Shown: piece after piece, positions 1 to 9,279 of the stretch
How positions within the stretch are numbered: position 1 is the first letter of the stretch
Layout of the letters: each line of letters opens with the position of its first letter
Source of the DNA: Flavobacteriaceae bacterium
GTDB lineage: Bacteria; Bacteroidota; Bacteroidia; Flavobacteriales; Flavobacteriaceae
Length of the DNA stretch: 40,423 nucleotides
Reading direction: 5' to 3'
Assembly: GCA_002691685.1 (NCBI GenBank)
Contig: NZIQ01000089.1
Coordinates: 6,283-46,705 of the forward strand
The notes under the pieces: model-generated
The model's database searches: none
What the model saw: the letters and a program-made list of their open reading frames with translations, nothing else
Told to the model about the DNA's origin: nothing
Translations under genes and position numbers: made by a program

Positions 1-302
1 CTCCAGAAGCAAATGAGCTATTGATGAATTATATCAATAAGTTTTTTTACGTTAAGACGAATAATAAAAAAATGCCTTTTAAAGTTAAAAGTAAGCGCTT
101 GAGCGGTGAAGGAGATAATACTGCACTGTGGGTATATTTTGAAGTCCAACAACCTTCTAAGCTCAATACTTTAGAAGTAAAAAACGCAGTATTTACCGAT
201 TTGTTTTTTGATCAAAATAATATTGTCTACGTCCATGTCAATGGTAAATCTCATAGTATGATGCTCAATAAAAAAACAACCACTCACCTTCTAGATTTTT
301 AA
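1..302 (+). CDS. DUF6702-like protein, 5' truncated by window edge
   Basis: Reading frame is open back to base 3 (..PEANELLMNYINKFFYVKTN..), so the listed TTG start at 21 is probably internal; small beta-rich domain next to a HupE/UreJ-like gene. Confidence 0.6.
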   Translation, partial: PEANELLMNYINKFFYVKTNNKKMPFKVKSKRLSGEGDNTALWVYFEVQQPSKLNTLEVKNAVFTDLFFDQNNIVYVHVNGKSHSMMLNKKTTTHLLDF

Positions 303-306
303 CCAT

Positions 307-885
307 ATGCACTCCTTTGAATTTTATCTAAGATTAGGTTTTCAGCACATTGCTGATGTTGCTGCCTATGATCACATTCTATTTCTCATTGTATTGTGCG
401 CCATTTACAAACTTGAGCAGTGGCGAAATGTGCTTATACTTGTAACAGCATTTACTTTGGGACACAGTTTGACATTAATTCTCGTTTCTCTAGATGCTTT
501 TACTGTGTCATCAAGAATTGTGAAATTCCTCATTCCTTTAACAATTCTAACAACTTCAATTCACAATGTAATTTCAACTGAACACGAACGTTTCTCGAAA
601 ATGAAACGAAACTATGCTATGGCTCTCTTATTTGGAATGATTCACGGAATGGACTTTTCGAATTACTTTAAAGCATTAATTATGGACAACTCTGAAATTA
701 TTATTCCCTTATTTGGTTTTAATGTAGGAATTGAACTTGGTCAAATTCTAATTGTCGCTATTATTGTTTTTGTTGCATACCTCTCCTTAAAAATTTTAAG
801 GATTAAACATCGTGAATGGAATCTTTTTGTTTCAGGATCTGCATTTGGTATTTCTTTGATTTCACTCATTGAATCATTCAATTAA
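307..885 (+). CDS. HupE/UreJ-like integral membrane protein
   Basis: 192 aa, multiple TM segments, conserved-looking DHILFL, GHSLTL and GMIHGMDF motifs; starts 4 bp after the previous stop. Confidence 0.75.
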   Translation: MHSFEFYLRLGFQHIADVAAYDHILFLIVLCAIYKLEQWRNVLILVTAFTLGHSLTLILVSLDAFTVSSRIVKFLIPLTILTTSIHNVISTEHERFSKMKRNYAMALLFGMIHGMDFSNYFKALIMDNSEIIIPLFGFNVGIELGQILIVAIIVFVAYLSLKILRIKHREWNLFVSGSAFGISLISLIESFN

Positions 886-905
886 TCGTATAAGCTTAAA
901 ATATC

Positions 906-2468
906 ATGACAATTTACAAGCATATTATATCAAAATTTATATTGGTACTGGGAATCTTGGGGGTTTTTTCTTGTCAAGAAACTGAAGAATCACCACGAAT
1001 TGCCATAGCAGGTCTCGCCATTGAATCGAGTACATTTTCTCCTGCCCAAACCACCGTTGAAGCCTTTCATGCCAGACAAGATGAGGGTATCTTTGACATG
1101 TATCCTTTTTTTGAAGAAAACCATCCTGTAAGGAAAAGTGCAAAGTGGTTTCCTGCCCTAAGAGGGCATGCACTCCCAGGTGGAATAGTTACTAGAGCGG
1201 CTTATGACTCCTTGGTTCAAATCACTTTAGACAAGCTTCAAAAAAATCTACCTTATGACGGTCTTTTTTTTGATATTCACGGGGCAATGAGTGTGGTTGG
1301 TCTCGAAGATCCAGAAGGTGATTTCATTGAAAAAATCAGGGCGGTTGTAGGGCCAGAAACATTGATTTCAACTTCAATGGACTTACATGGAAACGTGTCT
1401 AAACGTTTGGGGACGCTCTCAGATTTAATCACCTGTTATCGTATGGCGCCACACGAGGATGCTCTTGAGAGTAAACAAAGAGCCGTTGAAAACCTTTTAC
1501 AACGCTTACAAAGTAAAAAAGTAAAGCCAAAATACAAGGCTTGGATTCCTATTCCAATTTTGCTTCCGGGTGAACAAACCAGCACGAGAATAGAACCTGC
1601 GAAAAGTCTATATGCCAAAATACCTGAAGTAGTCGACCAAGAAGGTGTTATTGACGCAGCGATCTGGGTAGGATATGCATGGGCAGATGAAAAAAGAAAT
1701 CACGCTGTGGTTATGGTTACTGGTGATGATGAAAAACAAGTCAGTGAAGGAGCCTCCTATTTGGCAAGATCATTTTGGGAGGTTCGAGAAGAATTCGATT
1801 TTGTAGCGCCTACGACAGATTTTGAAACTGCGCTAAATAAGGCCTTAAATTCAAAGCTCAAGCCTTTTATTGTTAGTGATATGGGTGATAATCCTACCGC
1901 AGGAGGAGCGGGCGATGTCACTTGGACACTTCAGCAGTTGTTGAATAAACCCGAATTTCAAGATGAAGATGGACCTGAACTGATTTACGCCTCCATCCCC
2001 GGACCTGAATTGATTAAAAAAGCACTTGATACAGGAGTTGGTGGTGTAGTTGCAGCTAAGGTTGGAGCCGCTGTAGACAACCGATATGCTCCCCCTTTAC
2101 TCTTAAAAGGAAAGGTTTTGGCTATTAAAGAAGGAGACCGAAATGCGCGTACCGAGGTCGTCGTTCAGTCGGGGTCGCTAAAGGTTATTGTCACCGAAAA
2201 GCGAAAACCTTATCACTACTTGAAAGATTTTACTGATTTAAATTTGAATCCCGAACAAACCGATATTTTAATGGTGAAAATCGGTTATTTGGTTCCCGAA
2301 TTATATCAAATACGAGCAGACTGGGTAATGGCATTGACCCCAGGCGGCGTGGACCAAGATTTATATCGCTTGCCTTATCAGCACATTCAGCGACCGATGT
2401 ACCCCCTCGATACTTTTAAAGAAGAGCCTGATTTACAAACGAGATTTCTAGAGTCGTCTTCGAAATGA
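906..2468 (+). CDS. M81 family metallopeptidase (MlrC / microcystinase C-like), predicted lipoprotein
   Basis: Lipobox GVFSCQ; IAGLAIESSTFSP, FDIHGAMSV, STSMDLHGNVS and SDMGDNPTAGGAGD motifs typical of MlrC. Confidence 0.85.
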   Translation: MTIYKHIISKFILVLGILGVFSCQETEESPRIAIAGLAIESSTFSPAQTTVEAFHARQDEGIFDMYPFFEENHPVRKSAKWFPALRGHALPGGIVTRAAYDSLVQITLDKLQKNLPYDGLFFDIHGAMSVVGLEDPEGDFIEKIRAVVGPETLISTSMDLHGNVSKRLGTLSDLITCYRMAPHEDALESKQRAVENLLQRLQSKKVKPKYKAWIPIPILLPGEQTSTRIEPAKSLYAKIPEVVDQEGVIDAAIWVGYAWADEKRNHAVVMVTGDDEKQVSEGASYLARSFWEVREEFDFVAPTTDFETALNKALNSKLKPFIVSDMGDNPTAGGAGDVTWTLQQLLNKPEFQDEDGPELIYASIPGPELIKKALDTGVGGVVAAKVGAAVDNRYAPPLLLKGKVLAIKEGDRNARTEVVVQSGSLKVIVTEKRKPYHYLKDFTDLNLNPEQTDILMVKIGYLVPELYQIRADWVMALTPGGVDQDLYRLPYQHIQRPMYPLDTFKEEPDLQTRFLESSSK

Positions 2469-2478
2469 AGACCCTTTG

Positions 2479-3591
2479 CTAGCCATTATAAATTTTAAGC
2501 ATTCCCTTTACGAATACATCCACCTCCTCTTGAGTTCCAGTGCTGATTCTGCACCAGTCTAAAAACGGAGAAAAGGGTCTTCCAACAACAACCCCTTCTT
2601 GAAGCATTTGTGCTTGTAATTGCTCAATTTGACGCTGGGAATGAAAGAAAATAAAATTGGTGCTCGATGGTATATAATCCAACTTTAAATAATCCAGCAC
2701 CTCATAGATTTTAGTTTTGGCTTTTTTGTTTTGAGCCAACGAAAACTCGTAAAAATCAGTGTCTGTTAAAGAGGCATCGGCAGCGGCAATAGCCAGCACA
2801 TTGGTCATGGCCATGATGTTCTTTTTTAATTCACTTGCGATAGACGGTTTGGCAATGAGGTAGCCAATTCGCAAGCCAGCAATTCCATACACCTTTGAAA
2901 AAGTCTTAGAGACAATCACATTTTCGCCTTGACGTACAAGGACATCCATAGATGGATAATTTTCTTCTTCGATATAGTCGTAATAAGCTTCATCGCTAAA
3001 GACAATGGTTTTCTTGCTCAAACTTTGGCAGAAGTCTTTGAGTTCTTGTGCTGGCAAGAGCGTCCCTGTGGGATTGTTCGGATTACATAAAAAAATCATT
3101 TTGGTTTTAGCGCTTACGCGTTTTTCGATTTCTTGCAAATCATAACCCTTGTTTTGACCTACCGGAACCCAATTGATCTTGGCCTCCCATTGTTTTGCGT
3201 AAGTCATCATCGCCAAAAATGTGGGTTGGCAAGCAATGATTTCTCCACCGTTATGGGCATAGGTCAATCCTGCAGCTTTTAATCCTTCTGTGGAGCCTCC
3301 AGTAATTACAATACTATCAGAAGAAACTCCGTGTTTTTTAGCCAACTTTTCAGCGAGTTCACTGCTGTATGCAGAGGGATACCTACAAGCGTGATCAAAA
3401 GCTTGATTAATGGCCTCTTGAACTTTCTTTGATGGCCCATAGGGATTTTCATTTGAACTCAATCGAATCGACTTTTCAAGTGGTCTTGGTCTATACAACT
3501 CAATTTGCTTGGCGCTCAACCCAATGCTAGGAGTTAATAATAAACCTCCAAGTCCCACTGAATTTTTAAGCCATTGTCTTCTATTTTGCAT
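2479..3591 (-). CDS. Class I/II PLP aminotransferase (histidinol-phosphate aminotransferase-like) with Tat-like signal
   Basis: N-terminus MQNRRQWLKNSVGLGGLLL (RRxWLK); SSNENPYGPS, FLCNPNNPTG and SKTFSKVYGIAGLRIGY (PLP lysine). Confidence 0.85.
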   Translation of the reverse strand: MQNRRQWLKNSVGLGGLLLTPSIGLSAKQIELYRPRPLEKSIRLSSNENPYGPSKKVQEAINQAFDHACRYPSAYSSELAEKLAKKHGVSSDSIVITGGSTEGLKAAGLTYAHNGGEIIACQPTFLAMMTYAKQWEAKINWVPVGQNKGYDLQEIEKRVSAKTKMIFLCNPNNPTGTLLPAQELKDFCQSLSKKTIVFSDEAYYDYIEEENYPSMDVLVRQGENVIVSKTFSKVYGIAGLRIGYLIAKPSIASELKKNIMAMTNVLAIAAADASLTDTDFYEFSLAQNKKAKTKIYEVLDYLKLDYIPSSTNFIFFHSQRQIEQLQAQMLQEGVVVGRPFSPFLDWCRISTGTQEEVDVFVKGMLKIYNG

Positions 3592-3639
3592 GTGTTTTTC
3601 TTTTCTTAAATATGCACATTTATTTGGGTGATATCAAAT

Positions 3640-5889
3640 TCAATGTCGATATTGATGAAGTGCCAAATCCAAAGTGGAGATCACGCGATCAATATTTTCT
3701 TTGGTAAAGCACATGGGAGGCTTTGATTTTAAAACGTTGTTCAACGGCCCGTCTGTGCTAATTAAAACACCTTCATTTCTGAGAAAATTCTTTACAAAGT
3801 TTGCTCCTTTTGTGTCTTCTTTTCCTAATGCATCTCTGAGTTCAACGCCAATAAATAAACCTGAGCCCCTACTCTCATGTATGCCACCGTGAATCTGTTT
3901 TAATTCGTCAAGGCATTTGAGGTAATAGTTTCCATTTTGTAAGGCCTGCTGCTGAAACTCTTCTTCAGCGATAACCTCAAGTACAGCCTTGCCGATAACA
4001 CAAGAGACTGGGTTTCCCCCAAATGAGCTAAAAAACTCTACGCCTTCGCTAAAGGTGTCTGACAATTCCGTGGTACAAATAACCGCTCCCATGGGATGCC
4101 CATTACCCATCGGTTTGCCGATTACCACCATATCAGGAATCACATTTTGCAGTTGAAAGGCCCAAAAATGTGTTCCTACGCGTCCAAACCCTGTTTGTAC
4201 TTCGTCTGCAATGCAATATCCTCCCCTTTTTCTTATCTGCTCATAAATCTTTGGCAAGTACCCGTCTAAGAGAGGAACCTGTCCGGCACAACCCAAAATA
4301 CTTTCGCTAATAAATGCGGCGATATCCATTGATTGCTCCATTTGCTTTTCGATTTCTGGCCATCGATTTGAAAAATAAGGACGGTGTTGCTCAGCCAACA
4401 AGGGCAGTTTCACAATATGATCAGCCTGCCCTAGTCCTTTGGGATGATTGAATTTATAATCGCTGATTTCAATTCCGGTTTGGGTGTGTCCGTGGTATCC
4501 GTGTTCAACCACTGCAACCCCTTTTTTATCGCTGCAAAATCGGGCTATTCGAATGGCTAAATCACTAGCTTCACTGCCTGAGTTTACGAAGAACACTTTA
4601 TTCAATGTCGGCGGGAAATGAGAAAGTAAATCTTGCGCATAAGCGGCCAACTCATCGTAGAGGTATCTAGTATTTGTATTGAGCTTTAGCATTTGTTTTT
4701 GTGCTGCTTCTACGACTTTGGGGTGATTGTGACCCACATGAGGTATATTGTTGTAAGCATCTAAAAAAGTATTCCCCTTGTAATCGTGCATGTATTGAAG
4801 CGCTGCTCTTTTGAGATATAAAGGCTGCTCGTAGCTCACGCTTAACGTTTTGCTCAAAAATCGATGCCTTTCTTCTAACTTTTCATTTATAGATAAAGAC
4901 GAAGTATTTGCAGAATAAGTGCAGTTTGTATAGTGCTGAAGAGCTTTGATAGGACCTATCTCGAGCCACCTTAATAGCATTTTTATGGCCCTCTCTTCAC
5001 TAACACCGGTATATTCATTCTCTGGCTGAGTGACTTTAGCTTCTGCAGAATTACAAATACTTGCACAAAGTCGCATGGCCATGACATAATATAATAATTC
5101 AAGTTCAAGTTGACTCAGTGGTGCTTGGTCGAAATATCCTTTTAATAAGGTGGTAGACCAGCTCAAATAATCTTCTTTGTCATAGGCGATATAGACCATT
5201 GCTATGGATAGGTCGTATATTCTCGGACCGTAGGCGATATCTCCAAAATCAATGATGCCTGTGAGCTGATGAGCATCTACCAAAAGATTGTACTCATTGA
5301 GATCATTGTGAATTAATCCACTAGGTAAATCCTCCTTTTGAGTCATTACATACTGCTCGAAACAATGTATAAAAAAGTGAACTGCTCTACGAACTTCGAA
5401 ATCAGCAATGAAGTGCATTTTGGATTTGAGCAGTTTACTTGCATTGAGATGCCAATTCCAATGTCGCTGACTTACGATTCCGCTTTGGATTGTGGAAAGT
5501 TCTTGGTGCAATAAGGCCGTTTGATGACCTATTGAATTTGCCGTTTGCAGACTCGGGCTTGTGTCGGCTAGAAAAGAACCAGCCACATAAGTTAAAACCC
5601 GAATAAGACCCTTGAAATGGGTGTCATCAACAAGTTCTATCCATTGCTCATTTCTAGATTTTCTCGGCACAGGAAGGTCGATCTTCAGTCGTAGCTGAGA
5701 AAGAATACGACTTTCTTCTTCGAGTAGTGTTTTAAGACTTGTGTCTGTATAGGTTTTTACAATAAACTGAGCCCCCTTTTCAGTCTGAATTCGAAAATTT
5801 TTATTGTCGTACCCATTGAGCTCTTCAACCTTAAGTGCGTTTAAATCGAAATAATTCGCTAAATATGATTTTAAGTATTCCGAATTCAT
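3640..5889 (-). CDS. Bifunctional protein: N-terminal APH-type kinase fused to C-terminal class-III aminotransferase (AGXT2L/phospholyase-like)
   Basis: Kinase motifs [13 protein letters not shown] and GIIDFGD; class-III motifs [44 protein letters not shown]. Confidence 0.88.
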   Translation of the reverse strand: MNSEYLKSYLANYFDLNALKVEELNGYDNKNFRIQTEKGAQFIVKTYTDTSLKTLLEEESRILSQLRLKIDLPVPRKSRNEQWIELVDDTHFKGLIRVLTYVAGSFLADTSPSLQTANSIGHQTALLHQELSTIQSGIVSQRHWNWHLNASKLLKSKMHFIADFEVRRAVHFFIHCFEQYVMTQKEDLPSGLIHNDLNEYNLLVDAHQLTGIIDFGDIAYGPRIYDLSIAMVYIAYDKEDYLSWSTTLLKGYFDQAPLSQLELELLYYVMAMRLCASICNSAEAKVTQPENEYTGVSEERAIKMLLRWLEIGPIKALQHYTNCTYSANTSSLSINEKLEERHRFLSKTLSVSYEQPLYLKRAALQYMHDYKGNTFLDAYNNIPHVGHNHPKVVEAAQKQMLKLNTNTRYLYDELAAYAQDLLSHFPPTLNKVFFVNSGSEASDLAIRIARFCSDKKGVAVVEHGYHGHTQTGIEISDYKFNHPKGLGQADHIVKLPLLAEQHRPYFSNRWPEIEKQMEQSMDIAAFISESILGCAGQVPLLDGYLPKIYEQIRKRGGYCIADEVQTGFGRVGTHFWAFQLQNVIPDMVVIGKPMGNGHPMGAVICTTELSDTFSEGVEFFSSFGGNPVSCVIGKAVLEVIAEEEFQQQALQNGNYYLKCLDELKQIHGGIHESRGSGLFIGVELRDALGKEDTKGANFVKNFLRNEGVLISTDGPLNNVLKSKPPMCFTKENIDRVISTLDLALHQYRH

Positions 5890-5894
5890 AGCAT

Positions 5895-6983
5895 TTAAGC
5901 ATTCATAAAGGTGGCAATCAAGCGATGAAAATGATGAACGCCTTGTTCTCGCGTGGGCGAAAACCTTCCGCTTTGGTAAAAACGAGATTGTATTCCGCGT
6001 TGAACTCCTTCAACCACAAACTCATCCTCTCGCTCTACCTTGTCTAAATCTGCGCTTGCCCCTATGTTTAATTTCTGAGTGTCATAAACGTAAGTATAAA
6101 AAGACACTTTACAGCTATCTTGTCTTAGCGGTTTCACAACGTTAACAGATAATCCCCAAGGATAAAAATTAAACATCATGTTGGGAAATAGCCAGTAGTA
6201 ATAGGCTGCAACCTCTTTACCGTAATCTATATGACCTTTAGGAAGCTCAAAAGAAGGACTTTGCCCTTTGGTATAGCCAATTTGAAGATTGGCGTAATCG
6301 TATAAAATAGTCTCGTAATTCTCATACTCGATTTCTTGGTTGAGTCCTTGATGTACGAAAGGAATATGAAAACCTTCGAGATAATTGTCACAGTACAAGG
6401 CCCAATGTGAACGAACCCTGTAATCTCGGCTCAGCACAGCATCGTATTTAAATTGATCTAAGGGAAGGAAGCCTACCCGATCATTCATATCTTTAAGAAC
6501 ATCAGCGATTGAGAAACTTGGACGAATTCCTGCGAAAATATGATTGCTCCACGAATGTGTATTATAAGTGTGTAAATCGTCACATGGCCTCGGAAAATCT
6601 TTTGCCTCTTTAAACTCTGGCATACTCTTAAACGCACCGTTTAACTCAAATCGCCTCCCGTGATAATTGCAGAGAATATGTCTGCTTTTTGTGGGTTGGT
6701 GTATCATGATATTACCCCTATGCGTGCAAACATTTGAAAGGCATTTAATTTGATTGTCCTCATTGCGAACGACAACCATAGGCTCATCTATAAGCGGCGT
6801 AAGAAAATCAACAGGAGACATATTTTCGAGTGGAGAGAGCAAGCTATCCACGTCTCCTATCCACTGCCAAGATTTTTCAAAGATTTTGAATTTGGAGTCT
6901 TCAAAATAATCCAAATCTGTATAAAAACTTGTAGGTAAAGTTTCGGCTTTTCGAATATCAGCATCAACAACCAATGGCTTCAT
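5895..6983 (-). CDS. Rieske non-heme iron oxygenase, alpha subunit (choline/carnitine monooxygenase-like)
   Basis: Rieske motifs CTHRG and CNYHGRRF; mononuclear iron motif DNYLEGFHIPFVH; 5 bp upstream of the fusion gene. Confidence 0.85.
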   Translation of the reverse strand: MKPLVVDADIRKAETLPTSFYTDLDYFEDSKFKIFEKSWQWIGDVDSLLSPLENMSPVDFLTPLIDEPMVVVRNEDNQIKCLSNVCTHRGNIMIHQPTKSRHILCNYHGRRFELNGAFKSMPEFKEAKDFPRPCDDLHTYNTHSWSNHIFAGIRPSFSIADVLKDMNDRVGFLPLDQFKYDAVLSRDYRVRSHWALYCDNYLEGFHIPFVHQGLNQEIEYENYETILYDYANLQIGYTKGQSPSFELPKGHIDYGKEVAAYYYWLFPNMMFNFYPWGLSVNVVKPLRQDSCKVSFYTYVYDTQKLNIGASADLDKVEREDEFVVEGVQRGIQSRFYQSGRFSPTREQGVHHFHRLIATFMNA

Positions 6984-8260
6984 TTCTTTGATGTTTTAAA
7001 TATCAGGTACAAGATAATTCCTATTCCTATTAAACCCATGCCGTAGAAGAAAACTTCTACACCAACTCCATAAATCATCCAAAGGCAGAACAAAAGACTA
7101 AAACCAATCAGTATATTTTTACCGAGACTGTATTTATTTTGATGCCACAAACACAAAGCCCAGCTAAGTATGGACATGATAAAGGGAGTCAGCACAGATA
7201 AGGTTGAAAGATTCATCATAAAGGAGAACACTTGTATTAAGCTGTCAGAATATCGAAAAATCAGAACGATACTCGCCAAAATGCTAGATATGATGATTCC
7301 CAGATAAGGTGCATTTTTTTTGTTCTTACGACCAAAAAATGAAGGAAACAGCTTATCGTTTACCATAGCTAAAGGTACTTGTCCTTGAATTAAAATCCAT
7401 CCGTTAAGAGCACCTAACGTTACTGTTAATGCCATAATTCCAATAATATACTTTGCGGTATTTCCCATAAAAACGGCAGAAGCATCGGCGAATGGCGCTG
7501 TAGATTCTTGCAATGTAGACATCGGAAGCAATCCAAAAATAACTACCGAAGAAGAAAGGTATAATAGCGTGGTAATCAACATGGCCAATACTCCCGCTTT
7601 TCCGACCGTATTAGCACTATCACGCGTAGAATTGCTGTTGATTGTGGCTGATTCTAAACCCAAAAATGCAAAAAGTGCAAGTGTGGTAGTCGCTGTGATG
7701 GTTTGAAATAGACTCCCCTCACTTAAGTTTTCAAGATTGATCATCTGCCAATCCACATACCAAACTCCAATGCATATAACTGCTAAAATCGGTATTATTT
7801 TGATGATGGTAATCCACTTTTGCAATCTGCTGATTATCAGCAAAGACGAAAAATTAACGGCAGAACACAGCCAAATAACTGTTACTCCTGTGAGAATAGA
7901 CAAGATTTTTTGTTCGACGACTTCAGGAATAAATAGGCCTAGATATCCCACAAAAGCAACAGCGATTGCGGCATTCGTACACCAAATTGAAATCCAATAC
8001 CCCCATCCCACTATAAAAGCAGCAAAATCACCAAACACTTTTTGCGTGTAGGCATAAGGACCGCCGTGAACGTGAGGAAATTCGACGGCTAATCCTTTAA
8101 ATACAATAGCCAATGAAAAGGCGCCAACCGCCGCAAAAACCCAACCAAGTAGGCTAATTCCGCCGTAAACGGCTAAACTTGCAGGTAACAGGAAAATTCC
8201 AGAGCCCACCATGTTTCCTACGGTCAGTGCGGTACTTGCTGTAAGACCAATTTTCTTCAC
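6980..8260 (-). CDS. APC family amino acid/amine permease
   Basis: About 12 hydrophobic segments; GNMVGSGIFLLPASLA, HGGPYAYTQKVFG; stop overlaps Rieske start by 4 bp. Confidence 0.88.
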   Translation of the reverse strand: MKKIGLTASTALTVGNMVGSGIFLLPASLAVYGGISLLGWVFAAVGAFSLAIVFKGLAVEFPHVHGGPYAYTQKVFGDFAAFIVGWGYWISIWCTNAAIAVAFVGYLGLFIPEVVEQKILSILTGVTVIWLCSAVNFSSLLIISRLQKWITIIKIIPILAVICIGVWYVDWQMINLENLSEGSLFQTITATTTLALFAFLGLESATINSNSTRDSANTVGKAGVLAMLITTLLYLSSSVVIFGLLPMSTLQESTAPFADASAVFMGNTAKYIIGIMALTVTLGALNGWILIQGQVPLAMVNDKLFPSFFGRKNKKNAPYLGIIISSILASIVLIFRYSDSLIQVFSFMMNLSTLSVLTPFIMSILSWALCLWHQNKYSLGKNILIGFSLLFCLWMIYGVGVEVFFYGMGLIGIGIILYLIFKTSKK

Positions 8261-8337
8261 ATCAAGGAGTTTGTTTTTAGATCAAATGGAATTGTAAAAG
8301 CTAAAATTTAGGTAAATTATGTCAAATTTTTCCATAA

Positions 8338-9276
8338 ATGAGTATATATATGAAATATTTGAGTCCATTATTCCTCGCGGTTTGCTTGAGCCTATCTTGT
8401 TCAAAAGAGACTACGCAAATTGAAGAACCCGTAGTCCCCATCGACCAAAATATACTTTCGGCCTCAACAGATTTACGAATTTCAAAGTCTTGGTCTCAGG
8501 AACCTCAAGGATGGCTTTACCCCATGAATATTGGAGTTCCTAGTCAAACTGCGCCCTCAAACGGATTTCCAATTCTCATTTTACTTCACGGAAATGGCGG
8601 AAATGGATCAGGTATGTTAAACGAGTGGAAGACGCTTGTTACGGACCATATTCTAATCGCTCCTTCTGGATATCGAAAAAGCTGGAATATCTCAGATGAG
8701 GCCAGTGAAGCTCCCGATGTTGAAATGGTTAGTGATTTAATAGATAAACTCTCTGGATTTGAAAATGTAGACCTTCAGCGCATACGAATAATAGGTTATT
8801 CTAATGGAGCGGCTTTAGCCAACCGTATTTTTATCGAAAATAAAAACGAGGCCATTGATCGAATTGGATCTGTAGTTTCTCAGCTATCAAATGCACAATA
8901 CCGCGACGATTCATTTTATGCGCCAAGCGGAGCCACTGGAGGTTCGGATGCCTATGACGGTTATGACATTAGTACTTATCCAATACAAGGAAGGGCGTAC
9001 CTCAGCATTTGTAATGAAAATGACCCTATTATTCCATACTTCGGAGGAGCCTCGGTTGGGGTAGAATTTTTACCTGCAAAAGAGGCTGTATATCACATTG
9101 CCAAGAGTCAGGGATACAATGAACCCTATGAAGATAATGACGGAATCCAAATTCAAAACTCATCAACCTATGAATACAGCTATCTCGATAAGCAAGTGGT
9201 TCACCTTCGAGGCTTTGCGAATCACGGGATGAGCAACACAGCTAGAAATTATCTGATCAACTTTATCACTAACTAA
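8338..9276 (+). CDS. Alpha/beta-hydrolase esterase (PHB depolymerase/LpqC-like), lipoprotein
   Basis: Lipobox LSLSCS; ILLHGNGGNGSGM oxyanion region; nucleophile motif IGYSNGAALAN. Confidence 0.75.
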   Translation: MSIYMKYLSPLFLAVCLSLSCSKETTQIEEPVVPIDQNILSASTDLRISKSWSQEPQGWLYPMNIGVPSQTAPSNGFPILILLHGNGGNGSGMLNEWKTLVTDHILIAPSGYRKSWNISDEASEAPDVEMVSDLIDKLSGFENVDLQRIRIIGYSNGAALANRIFIENKNEAIDRIGSVVSQLSNAQYRDDSFYAPSGATGGSDAYDGYDISTYPIQGRAYLSICNENDPIIPYFGGASVGVEFLPAKEAVYHIAKSQGYNEPYEDNDGIQIQNSSTYEYSYLDKQVVHLRGFANHGMSNTARNYLINFITN

Positions 9277-9279
9277 CCC

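Noticed and set aside
937-1173. Short antisense ORFs across the window (e.g. 937-1173, 3674-3892, 9385-9624, 13804-14001, 28520-28804)
   Set aside because: All lie inside well-supported CDSs on another frame or strand with no domain signal; treated as chance ORFs.
2456-2472. Small hairpin gtcttc-gaaat-gaagac across the M81 stop codon
   Set aside because: Only a 6-bp stem without a T run; insufficient to call a terminator.
7737-8051. 104-aa plus-strand ORF
   Set aside because: Antisense to the strongly supported APC permease; composition looks like a shadow reading frame.
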